Shown: piece by piece, positions 1 through 10,435 of the stretch | Layout: each line of letters begins with the position of its first letter | How positions within the stretch are numbered: the stretch's first letter is position 1 | Assembly: GCA_012845835.1 (NCBI GenBank) | Contig: JABAKD010000023.1 | Location: 9,155,840 to 9,219,839 of the forward strand | Source: Undaria pinnatifida | Lineage: Eukaryota > Sar > Phaeophyceae > Laminariales > Alariaceae | Length of the DNA: 64,000 bases | Direction: 5' to 3' | Notes under the pieces: model-generated | Database searches by the model: none | What the model saw: only the letters and a program-made list of their open reading frames with translations | What the model was told of the DNA's origin: nothing | Translations under genes and position numbers: made by a program

Positions 1-640
1 ACAGGCTCCAGTCACTCTCGAGTAGAGGAATACCCCACGAAAGAAAACACTAATAACAAAACCAAAAGTGGTACACGCATTTATCGTAGCTGACGCAACC
101 AATGCCTCCGCCAGAAATTTATAAAAATATAATCGGGAGTCAGCCTACGACGTGCCAGGTTTGTACTACTGGTACATACGTATCGCTACTCGTGCCTGAA
201 AAAGCCCGACTACGCCACTTGCCACCCAGAAAAGACTACCACGTACATATTTTGAAAAATGATATTACACGTGGTACCTATCATCGCGCATACGCACGTC
301 AGACTCAAGTCAATTTGAAAAAAAAGAAAAGAAAAGGAAATATAAGGAACGATAAAAAACGAAAGCGAAACGGGAAAGAAGAAAATGAAATACAAAAGAA
401 AAGAAGAGCAAGCCAGGAAAGGAAAGAAAAGAAAACAAAACACAATACTACCACACCCTAAGAACTGACTAAAAACGGCATTGGGCTCATAGAAGGTATA
501 TATTAATAGTGCATCAATGGTACTGGGGGGAGAAGGCAACAAGGCGAAGAAGTCAGACCGGCGTTACGATACTTGTGACGGCCATTGGAAAGCCCACAAC
601 CTTCGGGACGATGATGGCCAGACCCAGACTTCAGTATCTT
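1..640. other. No recognisable gene
   Basis: A short open frame at 102-461 is driven by an A-rich, purine-heavy stretch (about 310-450) and reads as Lys/Arg-rich low-complexity sequence. I see no domain, splice context or promoter. Positions 60-98 loosely resemble the end of the TIR family found elsewhere in the window, but too weakly to call. Confidence 0.4.
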
Positions 641-645
641 GGGCA

Positions 646-706
646 GGACGCCCCCCCTTCCTCCCCCCCTTCCCTCCCTTCCCCCCCCCCCCCCCCGTTC
701 CCCCGG
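646..706. repeat. C-rich homopyrimidine tract
   Basis: Near-pure C/T run including about 16 consecutive C. It lies just beyond the 3' side of the minus-strand LINE remnant. Similar C/T tracts occur at 2285-2545 and 5456-5530, so such tracts are a general trait of this locus. Confidence 0.8.
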
Positions 707-726
707 GTCGCTTAGAGATGCCGACG

Positions 727-1490
727 GTTGATGTCGCTGCCGCGGCCTCCACGTGTCGCTCTGCAGCTTTGCATCTCTTCGCGTCATGCCACTTCTGCAT
801 GAATTGCTCTGCTTCCTCCTCTACCCGTCGAAACCATCTGCCGGCCTCTTCTGTGCATTATTTCGTCACCCTTCGAACTTTAGTTCCGAATACTGACATA
901 TCCTCCTTCAGATGAGCCATCCAGTCCTTCTCTTGCCCCCCTGCGTAGCCCTTACCCCCAACAGCCCCCGAAACACCACCCTCTGGGGTAGACGCCCCTC
1001 CTCCATGCGTGCTATGAACCCCGCAAACAATATCCTCCTTTTGCGCACTATCGCCCCCATGCTCTCGGAAGCTGTCTTGGCAAGCGCGTCAGCGTACGAT
1101 AGGGTGTGTTCGTCACGCTTCCGTTTCCGCCATCCGAGGCATCGGAGGAGCATGGAGTGGTGAACCCGTCGTAGCCTGTCATAGTCAGGCTTGTTCGGGC
1201 TCCACGTCGTGCAACCGTAGAGTAGAGTCTCGATGACCTCGACTTTCAGCAACCGCACCTTCAACCGTAAGCGCACACTCGGGCAATCATAGATCTCCAT
1301 ATTGCATCGCTGAAAGCACACCCAGGCTCTCAGAAGACGCCGCGTGATCTCGATGCCGAGGTCTCTGTGTGCGCTGATAGCCCCGCCCAAGTACACAAAC
1401 TCGATCGTTTGTTTGCATACCTGGCCGGCTGCATTGATGGCAAACGGCAACTCCCCGCCACCTTTAGTCTGCAGGCACATACGTACAGAT
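727..1490 (-). mobile_element. 5'-truncated LINE (non-LTR retrotransposon) remnant
   Basis: Read on the minus strand, the segment encodes only the part C-terminal to a LINE reverse transcriptase core. The main frame (1480 to 908) runs out after GGKRRTGW. A second frame continues MAHLKEDMSVFG, and a third encodes EEAGRWFRRVEEEAEQFM about 855-735. Recovering this usual LINE tail needs two frameshifts. The missing N-terminal part matches the 5' truncation typical of target-primed insertion. I see no poly(A) tail or target duplication. Confidence 0.8.
908..1480 (-). pseudogene. LINE reverse transcriptase C-terminal fragment
   Basis: The 190 codons include FVYLGGAIS, the thumb/connection-type strand that follows the palm in LINE reverse transcriptases. 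LLYGCTTWSP follows, corresponding to the common YGCETW block, then LRRVHHSMLLRCLGW and RRILFAGFIARMEEGRLP, corresponding to the common RRLRWLGHV.RM block. These are standard signatures of the region downstream of the catalytic FADD motif, which is itself absent here. The frame is broken at its 3' end and lacks endonuclease and catalytic domains, so the protein cannot be active. The LINE assignment is firm; the clade cannot be decided from this piece. Confidence 0.82.
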
Positions 1491-1689
1491 ACACATGTCG
1501 ATCTGCAGTAGATAATCTGTTACCTCGTACGAGTACAACAAGATCCGAGGGGAATGCGCCCGCGGATCGAAGCGCCTTGTAGCCATCCTACTTTTGTACC
1601 AGGTATGCACTTGTGTATTTGCGGTTACGAGATGTTGCTCAGGAGGTGCGTCGTTCATATGCCACCCGTTAGGCGGTATGACCTTGAAC

Positions 1690-2290
1690 GCGCTGACACG
1701 TCTGACTCGGACACGGTTCCGGCCGAACAGGCTACCGTTGAGTTCGGTGGAAGCGGCAACTACAACACTGCTGTATGTGCAAATGACGAGCTAGACCCTC
1801 ACTGTATATACCACATTTACCGTGGTGGGATGGCTGTGCAAGACATGCATCATACAGACCCCGCCTCGGGCCCTCACGCCCGACTCGGACTGCTGCCGAG
1901 GGAGAGGCGACAGCTGAGGTTGGTAGTACGGACAGAAAGATCATAGATCACGAGCTAGATATGGTGTAGAATATAGAATATACCTGGTGTTTATTTTGTC
2001 GTTTTGAGGTATTGAGGTGTTGTGCAGGAGCCGTATCATACAGATCTCACCCCGCTGAGGTAGGTGGAAATGGAAATGTCAACTACGAACAGATAGGCCA
2101 TAGATCACGATCCAGACAATCTGTAAAATATATGAACTATGGAGCTGTTATTTTTTGCCGTTTGGGTATGTTGTGGAAGAGCCGCATCATACAGATCACA
2201 CCAGTCTAGCGTTGAGCGCGCCCCCGCCTCGGGCTCGGACACGGTTGCTGCTGAACAGAGGCGGACGCTGAGGTAGGTGAAATCTGACAC
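1690..2290. repeat. Degenerate tandem repeat, unit roughly 150-180 bp
   Basis: Three staggered copies share an ordered set of blocks: CATCATACAGA (about 1848, 2034, 2185), CTCGGAC.CGGTT/CTGCTG.CGA (about 1708, 1884, 2232) and GCTGAGGTAGGTG or a variant (about 1913, 2054, 2269). ATAGATCACGA plus GTAGAATAT/GTAAAATAT also recurs (1944, 2101). Internal deletions make the period irregular. No coding potential is evident. Confidence 0.65.
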
Positions 2291-2551
2291 CAACCCCTCC
2301 CCCCCTCCCCCTCCTTCCCGCTCGACCCTAGTCCTCTCCCCTGTACTCCTCTCCTCCCTCCCAACCCCCTGTCCTCTAAGCTCCGTCCCAACCCCGACCC
2401 GCCTCCCTCCCCCCCCCTCTATTTCTCCCGCCCCCCCTTCTCCCTCCCATACCCCTCCCCTCTCGCCGACCCCTTCCCAACCCACGCCTCCCCCCCCTTT
2501 CCACCCCTTCCCCCTCCCATCCCCTCCCGCCCACCCCGCCCCTGCGCGCAG
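2285..2551 (+). other. Long C/T-rich intron end with splice acceptor
   Basis: About 260 nt of nearly uninterrupted C+T ends in TGCGCGCAG at 2543-2551, immediately before a long open exon. It is read here as the polypyrimidine tract and 3' splice site of an intron whose donor lies upstream or outside the recognisable sequence. The tract is far longer than a spliceosome needs. Confidence 0.6.
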
Positions 2552-4643
2552 CTGCTTCGTGAGAAAGACGCAGAGATAGCGCGCATGCAGTACAGCTTGG
2601 AGCTGCTCAATGCCCAGACCGGTAAACGGGTAGCATCTGCAAACTCGAGCCCTTCCAGACTGAGTCCCACTAGACGGGGAACACCGGTCAAGTCAAGCCC
2701 AGTTAGATCGAGGCCCAACACCCCCCCTCTCCCGAAATCCCCCAGTCTCTCTTCAAAACTGTCCCCTGCCTCCCCCTCGATGGTCGGGGATGCTACTGCG
2801 TTGGTGGAGGTACCGGCTGCTGCGGCAGCAGTGGCGGCGGCGGCGGTGGAGGCGCCGGCGTCGGCTGCGGTGGAGGCGCCGGCGTCGGCTGCGGTGGTGG
2901 TGGTGGCAGCTGTAACTGGCAAAGAGAAGGAAGGAGCCGGTGATATCAACACCAACATCGACCCCAACAACGCCAATGCCGAGGCGAAGGAGGTTGGGGT
3001 GGGGAAGGGTGAGGGAGTTGGGGAGGGGGTTGCGGTGGGGGGGGGGGAGGAGGCGGTGGAGGTGGATGGGGGGGAGGAGGGGGCAGCAGTCATGGAGGCC
3101 GCGGACTATCTCGCGGAAATCGAGGCGAAGGACAATGAGATTGCCCACTTGCGGTCGAGTTTGTTCCTGCTTTCGAGGGTGAACGACAAGAAAAAGAAGG
3201 ACGCTAAACAGCAGCAGACGGAGGGCGGGGAATGCTACAGTGGTTGTGGTGATGGTGTTGGTGTTGGAGTTGGCAGCAGCAGCACCAGCAGCCCTACAAG
3301 CAGCAGCAGCAACAACCACACCAGCAGCAGAAACAGCGGCAACATAAACAGTAGAGGCGTCGGCAGCGGGAACCTCAGCGACAGCAGCAACAAGAGCAAC
3401 GGAAGTGGAGGGCGAGGGGGGCAGGGCATCGCGATTTCTGACATCCCCGGTTGGAAAATGCCGTCGTCGTCTGTTCCCGCCTCCTCTTCTTCCTCCTCTT
3501 CGACGGTAACGTCGGCGAGAGATGACGACCGTGCCCATCGCGGGTGCCTGGTGGTCACGCGTGGGGGCGGGGGCAGCCGCGGAGGTGGCGACAGCCGTGA
3601 CAGCAACAGCAACAACAGGGCTAAAACCGCCAGAGAAGAGGAATCCCGTCAGCAACGTCTGTCTTCGACCGACATCAGAGCTACTGCGCTCTTGGCGGAA
3701 TCCCAAGGGCTGACCATGGACCCTATCCCTGCCATCAGTGGTGGTGGTGATGGGAAGGGTAGTGTTGGGCCGGGCGGAGGTGGCGCTGGTGTGAGTGGGA
3801 ATGGCGAGGGTGGGGGTGGAGGGAGAGGGCTAAAGGGGGCTCCACGCGTGCAGCAGACACCGGCTTTCTGGGATGTGTTGTCACGTACCCTTGCCTCTGA
3901 AGAGGAAGCTGACGCTAGAGATAAAGCTGTGTATACCGGTGGTGGCGCTAGCGACGGATTCAGCGAAACCGGCAACGTTTCCGCCTCATCTGGATCAGGT
4001 GATGGCTACACCGGAGTCGGTAACGGCAAGGGTTGCGCCGCTTCTGGCTGTTATGACAGTTACATGCGCGACGGCGATGACGATGCCGGTTTCGGTTTCA
4101 GCGGGGATGGCGGAGACCGTCCCAGGAACGGCCTACACCTCGGGAGCGAAAATCTGCACAACAGCGGCACCAGCAACACCACGCTTAAGGAACGGCCTCG
4201 CTCAGCGCCCGCGGCGATAGTGGTACCGGTTCGGGAGAAATCAGCGATGGAACTTCTGTCGGAAGCGTTGGCGCGAGAGACCGACCGGAAATCCGGGCCG
4301 GTTGAGCTAGCGGCAGTAGAGGCTGCCGTAGCGGCGGTAGCGGCAGCATGTGTGGTGGGGAGGGTGAATGGAAGGGGTAGTGGTGGTGTCGGTCGTGATG
4401 GTGGTGGTGTCGGCGGTATGGACGAGGAAGTAGGGGCAATCGAGCAAGAGCGATTGCGCGAACGCGCACGTGAAGTCTGTGTCCGAGAGGGCATGGCCAG
4501 CCGCGCCGTGGAGGCTGCCGTCAGGGCCGAGGAGGAGGCTCACTCGATCAGCGCCGAGGCCCTGGAAGAGCTCGAGTCCTCGCAGGATAGGGTCGCTGAC
4601 CGGGAGGAGCGGACGGCGAGGTTACTACAGCAGGCCATGGATG
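2552..4643 (+). CDS. Unrecognised low-complexity/coiled-coil protein, long exon
   Basis: The exon opens in frame right after the AG at 2550-2551 (QLLREKDAEIARMQYSLEL, a charged heptad-like helix). It closes at the donor G|GTGAGT (4643|4644). If 2585 were the start, the product would lose eleven residues of the same helix, so an upstream exon is likely. The exon encodes a Ser/Pro stretch, Ala/Val-rich and Gly/Glu-rich repeats, then a second helix (about residues 180-205, DYLAEIEAKDNEIAHLRSSL). Ser/Asn/Gly-rich disorder follows, and a C-terminal Glu/Arg/Ala helix (AIEQERLRERAREV). Joined to the two exons below, the frame stays open for 844 residues. No catalytic domain is recognised; a scaffold-like role would be a guess. 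Its hallmarks are compositional, so function is unknown. Confidence 0.72.
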
Positions 4644-4898
4644 GTGAGTGGACCGGTCGGAGAGGGCAACGGCGTTTGATTAAGGGGCTTCGATGTACAT
4701 TTATTTTTGAAGATGGTCGGTTGACGGTCTAGTGTTGACCCGTCAACGCGTTTTTGGACTTATCATGCTATTCTTGAGTTGTGGAGGTGCTTGCTTGAGG
4801 GCTTATCAGCCAAGGGGCAAGAGCTCCGTTAACCCCGACTTGTTTGTATGTATGTCGTTGATGGGTGATCGCCTACCCGTAGCTGTGTGCTTGATTGT

Positions 4899-5168
4899 GA
4901 CGCGTGCTACGATAAAGGTGCACCCCATTTTCCTGAGGTTCTTTTTTTTCAAGAGCTTAAGACATGTCCTTCTTAACCGAAAAAATGATTTGCAGAAAAG
5001 CACAACTGATACCGGTCGGAGGAAAAATCCCATGGCCTAGGTACACGACGAGAATCATGAGCAAAAAAAAAAATAACGAATTTCCGACGATTTTGGGTCA
5101 AGGAGCCCCGTCACTCAGAAAACATTTCAGACCAGAAGCGGCGTGCTACCTCTATCGTAGCACGCGTC
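4899..5168 (+). mobile_element. TIR element (MITE-like), copy 1
   Basis: Starts GACGCGTGCTACGATAAAGG and ends with the inverse of GACGCGTGCTACGATAGAGG, giving near-perfect terminal inverted repeats over about 20 bp. The 270-bp body has no open frame. It contains blocks shared with every other copy: a CCTGAGGTTC-like block after the left end, CCCATGGCCTAGGTACACGA, and TTTCCGACGATTTTGGGTCA near the right end. It lies wholly inside an intron. No clear target duplication is seen (flanks TTGT and GTGT). Confidence 0.82.
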
Positions 5169-5455
5169 GTGTCTTATCTTTGGATAGTTGATAACTGCAG
5201 CGTGCGGCGAGATTACGAGTTTGTTGTTGTTCGATAGAGTCGCGACCAGCGAACGGTTAGAGTGGTGATGCAGGTCGTGGATGGCGAGGGTGTCGGAGAC
5301 TGGGCTGGCGCCGGCTTTGCCACAGCATCACCGTTTTTTTTTTTCTTTACAAACCTATGTGCACTTGAGACGCGACACTTACGTGGGAGCGTAGTGAATT
5401 TACTCTTCTTTGTTCCCTTACAGTACCTTGCAGTTCGTATCCTAAAATTACCTTT

Positions 5456-5530
5456 CGCCCCCTCCCCTCCCCTCCCCTCCCCTCCCTTCCCCCCCCTCCA
5501 CCCCCCTCCCCCCACTATCCTACCCCACCC
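5456..5530. repeat. (CCCCT)n-like homopyrimidine tract
   Basis: Five or more CCCCT units pass into C-rich sequence inside intron 1, about 200 nt before the acceptor of exon 2. Confidence 0.8.
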
Positions 5531-5727
5531 CACCATTACCGTACCTTTAAGTTAACTAAATTGACCTCAACTCTCTCCCTTGCTTGCTTTGTTCGTTTCG
5601 GAGTGTGCGCTTTATTGTGAAGGAGCGGAAACCCGACCTTACCCAGCCATACCCTACCCTACCCTACCCTTAACTTGATATTTCCCCTAACTTTGACCGT
5701 TACCTACCATTGCTATTTTCGTTTCAG

Positions 5728-5861
5728 AGTACGCCAAAGCCCAGTTGAGAGCGAACAAGCGAGAGGCGGCTGCCAAGTCGGCCGAGAGGGCTGCCCGCGC
5801 TATGGAGGCTAAGGCGCGCGATCAGAGGGACCTTTGTCTCGAGGTTCTGCAGTCTGTGCAG
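5728..5861 (+). CDS. Exon 2 of the low-complexity/coiled-coil gene
   Basis: This 134-nt exon starts after TTTCAG and ends at CAG|GTGCAT. It completes the codon left by exon 1 and reads without stops as EYAKAQLRANKREAAAKS followed by AERAARAMEAKARDQRD and LCLEVLQSVQ. The composition (Ala, Lys, Arg, Glu; no helix breakers) is that of a long charged helix continuing the C-terminal helix of exon 1. The agreement of phase, splice signals and composition is the main evidence that the exons belong together. Confidence 0.72.
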
Positions 5862-6224
5862 GTGCATGTTGTATTGTATATTGTGTAGATCTTTGGCTAA
5901 CCATACGGCACGAAAGGTCTGGCCCACAAACTGTTGGCCAGCTACTATTGCAGCAGCGGCAATGCTGTGCTGTCTGTTGGCACGTTCTGATGCAAGCTAT
6001 GACGTTTTTTTTTCTTCTTTTTTCAGGAATTTTGCTCGCTGCCTGCTCCAGCAACTACTGGACGGTTCTGACGCATGCTATCATATGACGACTTCTATTT
6101 TAGTCTTTTAAGGATTCTCGAGCTGCCTCTCCCAGCAACTACTAGACGGCTACTGCCGTAGCAGCGCCACTGATATCCGCTCACTCCCGACGTGTGACCA
6201 GTAACACTTGGAGTTAGACTAGAA

Positions 6225-6315
6225 TACTTTTAGGAGTTGGAAATGGGTTGAGGAGATCCCGTCTTTCGAGAAAGATTTTTGCGAAAAATGTGTTACTCTT
6301 GTCGTAGCGCGCGTC
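6225..6315 (+). mobile_element. TIR element fragment (right end)
   Basis: GAGATCCCGTCTTTCGAGAA aligns to the family block GGAGCCCCGTCATTCAGAAA. It is followed by GCGAAAAATGTGTTACTC and an outer end TCGTAGCGCGCGTC matching the family TIR. The left half is missing. Confidence 0.6.
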
Positions 6316-6858
6316 AGTAGACCTCAGTTAGAATACCTATAGTCGGCGACTAATGTGCTTGTTTGCTTGCTTGTTTGTTTGTTATTTCTTTATTTGTTCA
6401 TTTGTTTATTTGTTTTTTTTTTCTTCTCTTTATCCCCTTTATTATCCTCGCACTGCTCTCGCCCTCCCTCCCAGTAGTAACTCAGAACCTGAGTCTCATA
6501 GCGGTAGGGCCCTCGTTCCCCCCTCCCCACTACGGTACGTGCCTTCATTTTGATCGCGAGAACACTTGAGCATTTTCTTGCCTCGTGGACTCTCGCCGAA
6601 TTGCTCTGGTCGGCCAACTCACGGCCTTGTAAGTGCGTGTCCCAGGCACTTCCTCGTCTGGCCGAAGAATCGGGCTCTATCGGCTCACGGTTGCCCCTTT
6701 CATTAGTACCAGGGTTTTTCACGGGTCAACATCCGCCCCGCGGATCGAGTCAGGAGCTTTTCGAAAACTCGCGGACCTAGTCGGGTTGGGTCAGGAGGTG
6801 TTCGAAATCCCACGGATAGGGTCGGGCTGGGTCGAATCAGGGGCGTTTCAAAATATGA

Positions 6859-6896
6859 CGGGTCGGGTCGGGTGTTCCGTGACCCGACCCGACCCG
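6859..6896. other. Perfect 15-bp inverted repeat (hairpin)
   Basis: CGGGTCGGGTCGGGT, an 8-nt spacer, then its exact reverse complement. The preceding 150 bp carry diffuse GGGTCGG repeats, so the hairpin may have grown by inverted duplication of a short GGGTC repeat. It sits inside intron 2. Confidence 0.85.
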
Positions 6897-7789
6897 ATCC
6901 ATGAGAAGCTCTGGTTATCACGAGTTCATGCTACTGTAGAGAATTGTGGGACTGGAACTTTTTTTCCTTCACATTTGAACGAATTAAAGGCTCTCAGAGT
7001 TATAGGCGGCATTTCTAGTTTACAGCCCAGTCCTGCACCTGTTTCGTTTTTCGGCGGGGGGGGAGATTATTGATGACGTTTTGTTGTTGCAGTGATACTC
7101 TCGGAGAACAACCCGGGGAAAGAAGAAGGCCGTGCCCGGGGTGGGAGAAAGCCTCCCAACGGTGCAGAAAAAGCAAGATGATCTCACTTACATCGTCGGC
7201 TCCCGTACAGCAGGTCGAGAGAGTAGGGAGCGGTTAGGGAAAACAGAGCCTATTTATCGACCACGCCCGCAGTAAATGGGAGACTGCTCTTCGCTCCACC
7301 CGCAGCGCTGGGAATGAGAAACGCCAATACACTTTGAAAGCCTCAATTTCAAAATCTGAAAAAAAAAAGCGCCAGTATCAAACTCGCTATTAAGGCCGAT
7401 TATTATATAGTCGGATCGGTGAGTCGAAACCTTCTTGCTTTTTCCGACTGGCCTTTTTTCTGAGGCTTTTTTCCTTATGGGTTATTCTGGGCCTCCTTGT
7501 CGTCAGTCGAGCCGATTTTATAGTGTTTGTGCTCTTTCTGGAGGTGGTTTGGCGTGAGGGAGTACTGCTGTATGGCAGTCGACAGTCGGCTGTAACCTGT
7601 GTGCCTCGTTAGTTCTTTGCCAGCAGCGCGCGCTTCGCGCGCGATGGGCCCTCGTCCAAGCGGAGTGGTGGCGTTGGAAACCGAAAGCCATTGTTATTTT
7701 TCGCGCATGTTATTATTTGCATACTTGAGGTCATGGGATTGATTGTTCGTTGGGTTGCATTTTCGGTTTACTCGGCATTAGCTTTTGGG

Positions 7790-7860
7790 TGAGATAAGAG
7801 AGTTCCCTCACGCGTTGAGCCTCAGAAAAGAAAAATGTTGCTCCTCTTCCGTAGCATGTT
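7790..7860 (-). mobile_element. TIR element fragment
   Basis: GCCTCAGAAAAGAAAAATGT followed by TGCTCCTCTTCCGTAGCATG matches the inverted form of the family end (CTTCAGAAAAAACGTGGTGC then ACCTCTATNGTAGCA). The rest of the element is absent. Confidence 0.4.
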
Positions 7861-7946
7861 TATTTCTTTTTTGTCACTGACGAATCCGACCGTGTAAGAA
7901 TTAGTCCTGTAAACAAAAAAAAAAATGTCGATGCTGGTATCTGAAC

Positions 7947-8199
7947 GGCGCGTGCTACGATAGAGGTACACCAGTTTTTTTCGGATGAGGTTTCGTCAAT
8001 TTGGGAGCTCAAGACCTCTCCCAATAAAAACAGAGTTGGAGAAAAATAAAGCGGCTACCGGATGAAGAATCCCATGGCTTAGGTACACGACGAAAATCAT
8101 GCGAAAAAATTACCCATTTCCGACGATTTTGGCTTAAGAAGCCCCATCATTCAGAGACCAATTTAGGCGAAACGTGCTACCTCCATCGTAGCTACAACC
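7947..8199 (+). mobile_element. TIR element, copy 2
   Basis: Begins GGCGCGTGCTACGATAGAGG and ends with the inverse end CTACCTCCATCGTAGC, slightly decayed. Shared internal blocks include AATTTGGGAGCTCAAGACCT, CCCATGGCTTAGGTACACGA and TTTCCGACGATTTTGGCTTA. At 253 bp with no open frame, it is the second copy inside introns of the same gene, in the same orientation as copy 1. Confidence 0.8.
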
Positions 8200-8392
8200 C
8201 CTAGTCAAACTTGAGCCTGCGGCACTTTTAGTGCCGGCCGACTCGAAGCGCTGTAGAATTGCAATTCCTATCTTAGCGGAAGAGCCGAAGTCGACGGACT
8301 CAGTGTTCCATCCCCCCGCCCCCTTTTCCCTGCGCACGTCGTTGGAATTTCTTGTTCTTGGTGCCTTGATTATTGTTTTTTTTTTTTCGCAG

Positions 8393-8701
8393 AAGGATCG
8401 CCGTGGGCTTACTGGAGAGCAGCGGTCCGGGTTACGTATAGCGGCGGCCAGCGTGGACGAACACATCTGCAGTACTTCCACCATGGCGATGGCGACCATC
8501 ACTACTACTGCTGCCATGTCCGCGGCTTCGATTGCTCCGGTGGTGGCCCCGGGTGCTGTTGGTGGCGGTGGTGGCGGTGGTGGCGGGGGTGGTAGGGGTG
8601 GTGGGGGTGGGGGTAAAGGCGGTGACGGGTATATGGCTTTCGCGGTTACCTCTCCGCCTTCACCCGCTACGACTATGACCACGGTCGCCGCGGCTAACTG
8701 A
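8393..8701 (+). CDS. Exon 3 (terminal) of the low-complexity/coiled-coil gene
   Basis: Follows a 12-T polypyrimidine tract and CGCAG. Phase 0 matches the end of exon 2, and 103 codons run to TGA at 8699-8701. The sequence starts KDRRGLTGEQRSGLRIAAAS, then a Thr/Ala/Met-rich part, then a Gly-rich block of about 30 residues, and ends TTMTTVAAAN. Low-complexity composition matches exon 1. The Gly tract comes from GGTGGC-type repeat DNA and may vary in length between individuals. No polyadenylation signal of animal type is evident downstream. Confidence 0.68.
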   Translation, partial: KDRRGLTGEQRSGLRIAAASVDEHICSTSTMAMATITTTAAMSAASIAPVVAPGAVGGGGGGGGGGGRGGGGGGKGGDGYMAFAVTSPPSPATTMTTVAAAN

Positions 8702-10430
8702 CGGGTTTTAGACCTGTTTAGCCGCTTTGGGACTTGAGAGGACAAAAAAAATGTGGTCGCACGAAAATTACTTTTTTTTTTTGTGAAACTTGGGAGGAGA
8801 AACATGTTGAAGACAACAAGTGACGGTTACAACGTTGGCTACACAACCGAGCAGCCCGGGCCGCTGCTGGGGTAAGGGGGCGTGTTCGCACAGAAAATCG
8901 CAATGTAAGGATTTGTGTGACCCGCATGGCGTGCACAGCAGCGTGGTGGTACTGATTTGATGGTGCTGCACGCCCTTCGTAGACGTTTGGTAAGGTCGCA
9001 ATCGTTGTTTTTGTTTGGTTGCTATACGTGCGCCACACAAGGGTTAATGCCCGGCGCGTGACCAATAAATTTTTTTTTCTTGTTTGGAGGGAAGGGGAGG
9101 GGAGGGGAGGCAGAGGGGGGGGCAGGAGGGGGGGTGATGGGGAGGAGGTGGAGGACGAGCAACAGGATGCGAGGAATTGCCGCAGGAGCAGCAGTGAGAG
9201 CACAATCTGGAGGAGGAGGAGGAGGAGGAGGAGGAAGAGGAGGAAGAGGCCGAGTGCTCGAAGGAAGACGAGGGGGGAGAAGGCAAGAGGAGAAGAGTAC
9301 TGAGGAGGAAAGGGGGGACGATCGTGATATTATGTTTGGCAGGGGAGCATAAGGGAGTCCGGCTTGGGGGGGGAGAGAGTTCGTCCACGCGTTGGTAGGT
9401 TTATACTGGAGTCGTCCGCGAGCGGTGTTGTCGAGGGTTGGGGGACGGGCCGGGTAATCAGAACACGCGACGCCGCTTCTTGTTGTGGTCACTATGTGAC
9501 ATACGTTTTAGATCGGTTATGGCAACATGGTATGCCTCGTATTTTTTCTTTTTTTTCTTTTTCTTATTTTTGCGCGCCGCTTGCTTCTTTGGCAGTTCTG
9601 TACCGCCTTTTTTTCGTAGCTCGGATATGGCGGAGGTAGATGCCAGGTATGTGTTTTGCTTGGTGTTTTTGTTCACTTTTTGTTTCGTTTGCTTGAGGTC
9701 ATTCCGGCAGGCTGGCCTGCTGAATTGCTGGCTTGCTGACTTGATTGCCTGCCTGCGCGGGCATGGTAGTCCGTGGTCTTAAGAGTCATTCGAAATTACG
9801 CATGTACGTGCGTACGTTATGTGATCGCGATCATTTTGGTTTGTGTTTATGTGCGGTTTTGTGTCTTGTTCGTGTTCGATGTTTTTGTTGTTGTGCTTAT
9901 CAAGTTTCGTGTTTGAAGTTTCATGGTTGGTCTACGGTCAGGCAGTGGTAACATTCGTATTCTGCATAACAGGAGCAGTCTTGCCCAGTATACACGTACT
10001 GTACCGACACCTTTTCTGATCACGAGCGAGTTTTATTTTTCGTGTGGGTATTGTGTGTTTGCGTCTTGAGGAGTCAAGAATGTCTGTTTCCTGTTTATTT
10101 AGGTCCTTCAACTCGAGTTTTTTTTTACTCCGATTTTCAACCGACCCATCTCGACCCCCCCGCCTTCCTCCTCTACGTCCCCCACTCACAACCATCACAA
10201 GACAATTTTTTCGGTTGGCGGCACGTTTGTTGTGTTTTTTTTTGTTGGAGTCTCGTTTTCCTAGGAGATCCGTCGTTCATGATTTTTTTTTTCAAATTTC
10301 GGATGTGGGAGGCATGGGACGTGTGTGTACGTGCTACTCACTACTTGGAGGACATCATTTTCGACGCCTGTCGGTTTGCCAAAATCCTGCGTGTCAAGAG
10401 CAGGAGCGACGCGCGTGTCCGATATATATC
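8702..10430. other. Intergenic, no gene recognised
   Basis: Contains a 240-nt G/A-rich homopurine tract (about 9085-9330) that keeps several frames open on both strands, and T-rich stretches (9540-9600, 10110-10290). Open frames here have purely compositional sequence. I see no domain or splice context. Confidence 0.5.
9085..9330. repeat. Homopurine (G/A) tract
   Basis: Near-continuous purines with GGAGGA and GGGGA runs. On the minus strand this is a C/T tract like those at 2285 and 5456, but no exon follows it on that strand that I can support. Confidence 0.75.
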
Positions 10431-10435
10431 GGAGG

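Larger units (their letters stand above)
4644..5727 (+). other. Intron between exons 1 and 2
   Basis: Donor GTGAGT at 4644-4649 and acceptor CTATTTTCGTTTCAG ending at 5727 join a split GAG codon (G + AG). The 1,084-nt intron contains a complete TIR element (4899-5168), a (CCCCT)n-like C/T tract (5456-5530) and four tandem ACCCT units around 5653-5676. Confidence 0.75.
5862..8392 (+). other. Intron between exons 2 and 3
   Basis: The 2,531-nt segment runs from GTGCATG to a T-rich acceptor (T12CGCAG, ending 8392). Phase 0 at both ends allows direct joining. It holds two TIR-element fragments, one complete TIR copy and a strong hairpin. Other acceptor-like sites (about 6027, 7093) lead into frames that meet stops when joined in phase, so I do not add exons there, although a small missed exon is possible. 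Confidence 0.6.

Noticed and set aside
2419-3706. Minus-strand frames opposite exon 1 (2419-3093, 2753-3706)
   Set aside because: Ser/Pro/Arg-rich mirror images of GC-rich repeats in the plus-strand exon. The plus strand has matching splice signals.
7094-7190. Extra exon after GTTGTTGCAG
   Set aside because: In phase with exon 2 the first codon is TGA, and the other phases do not connect to exon 3.
8134-8805. 223-codon minus-strand frame over exon 3
   Set aside because: Its Pro run mirrors the plus-strand Gly run. The plus frame continues in phase from exon 2.
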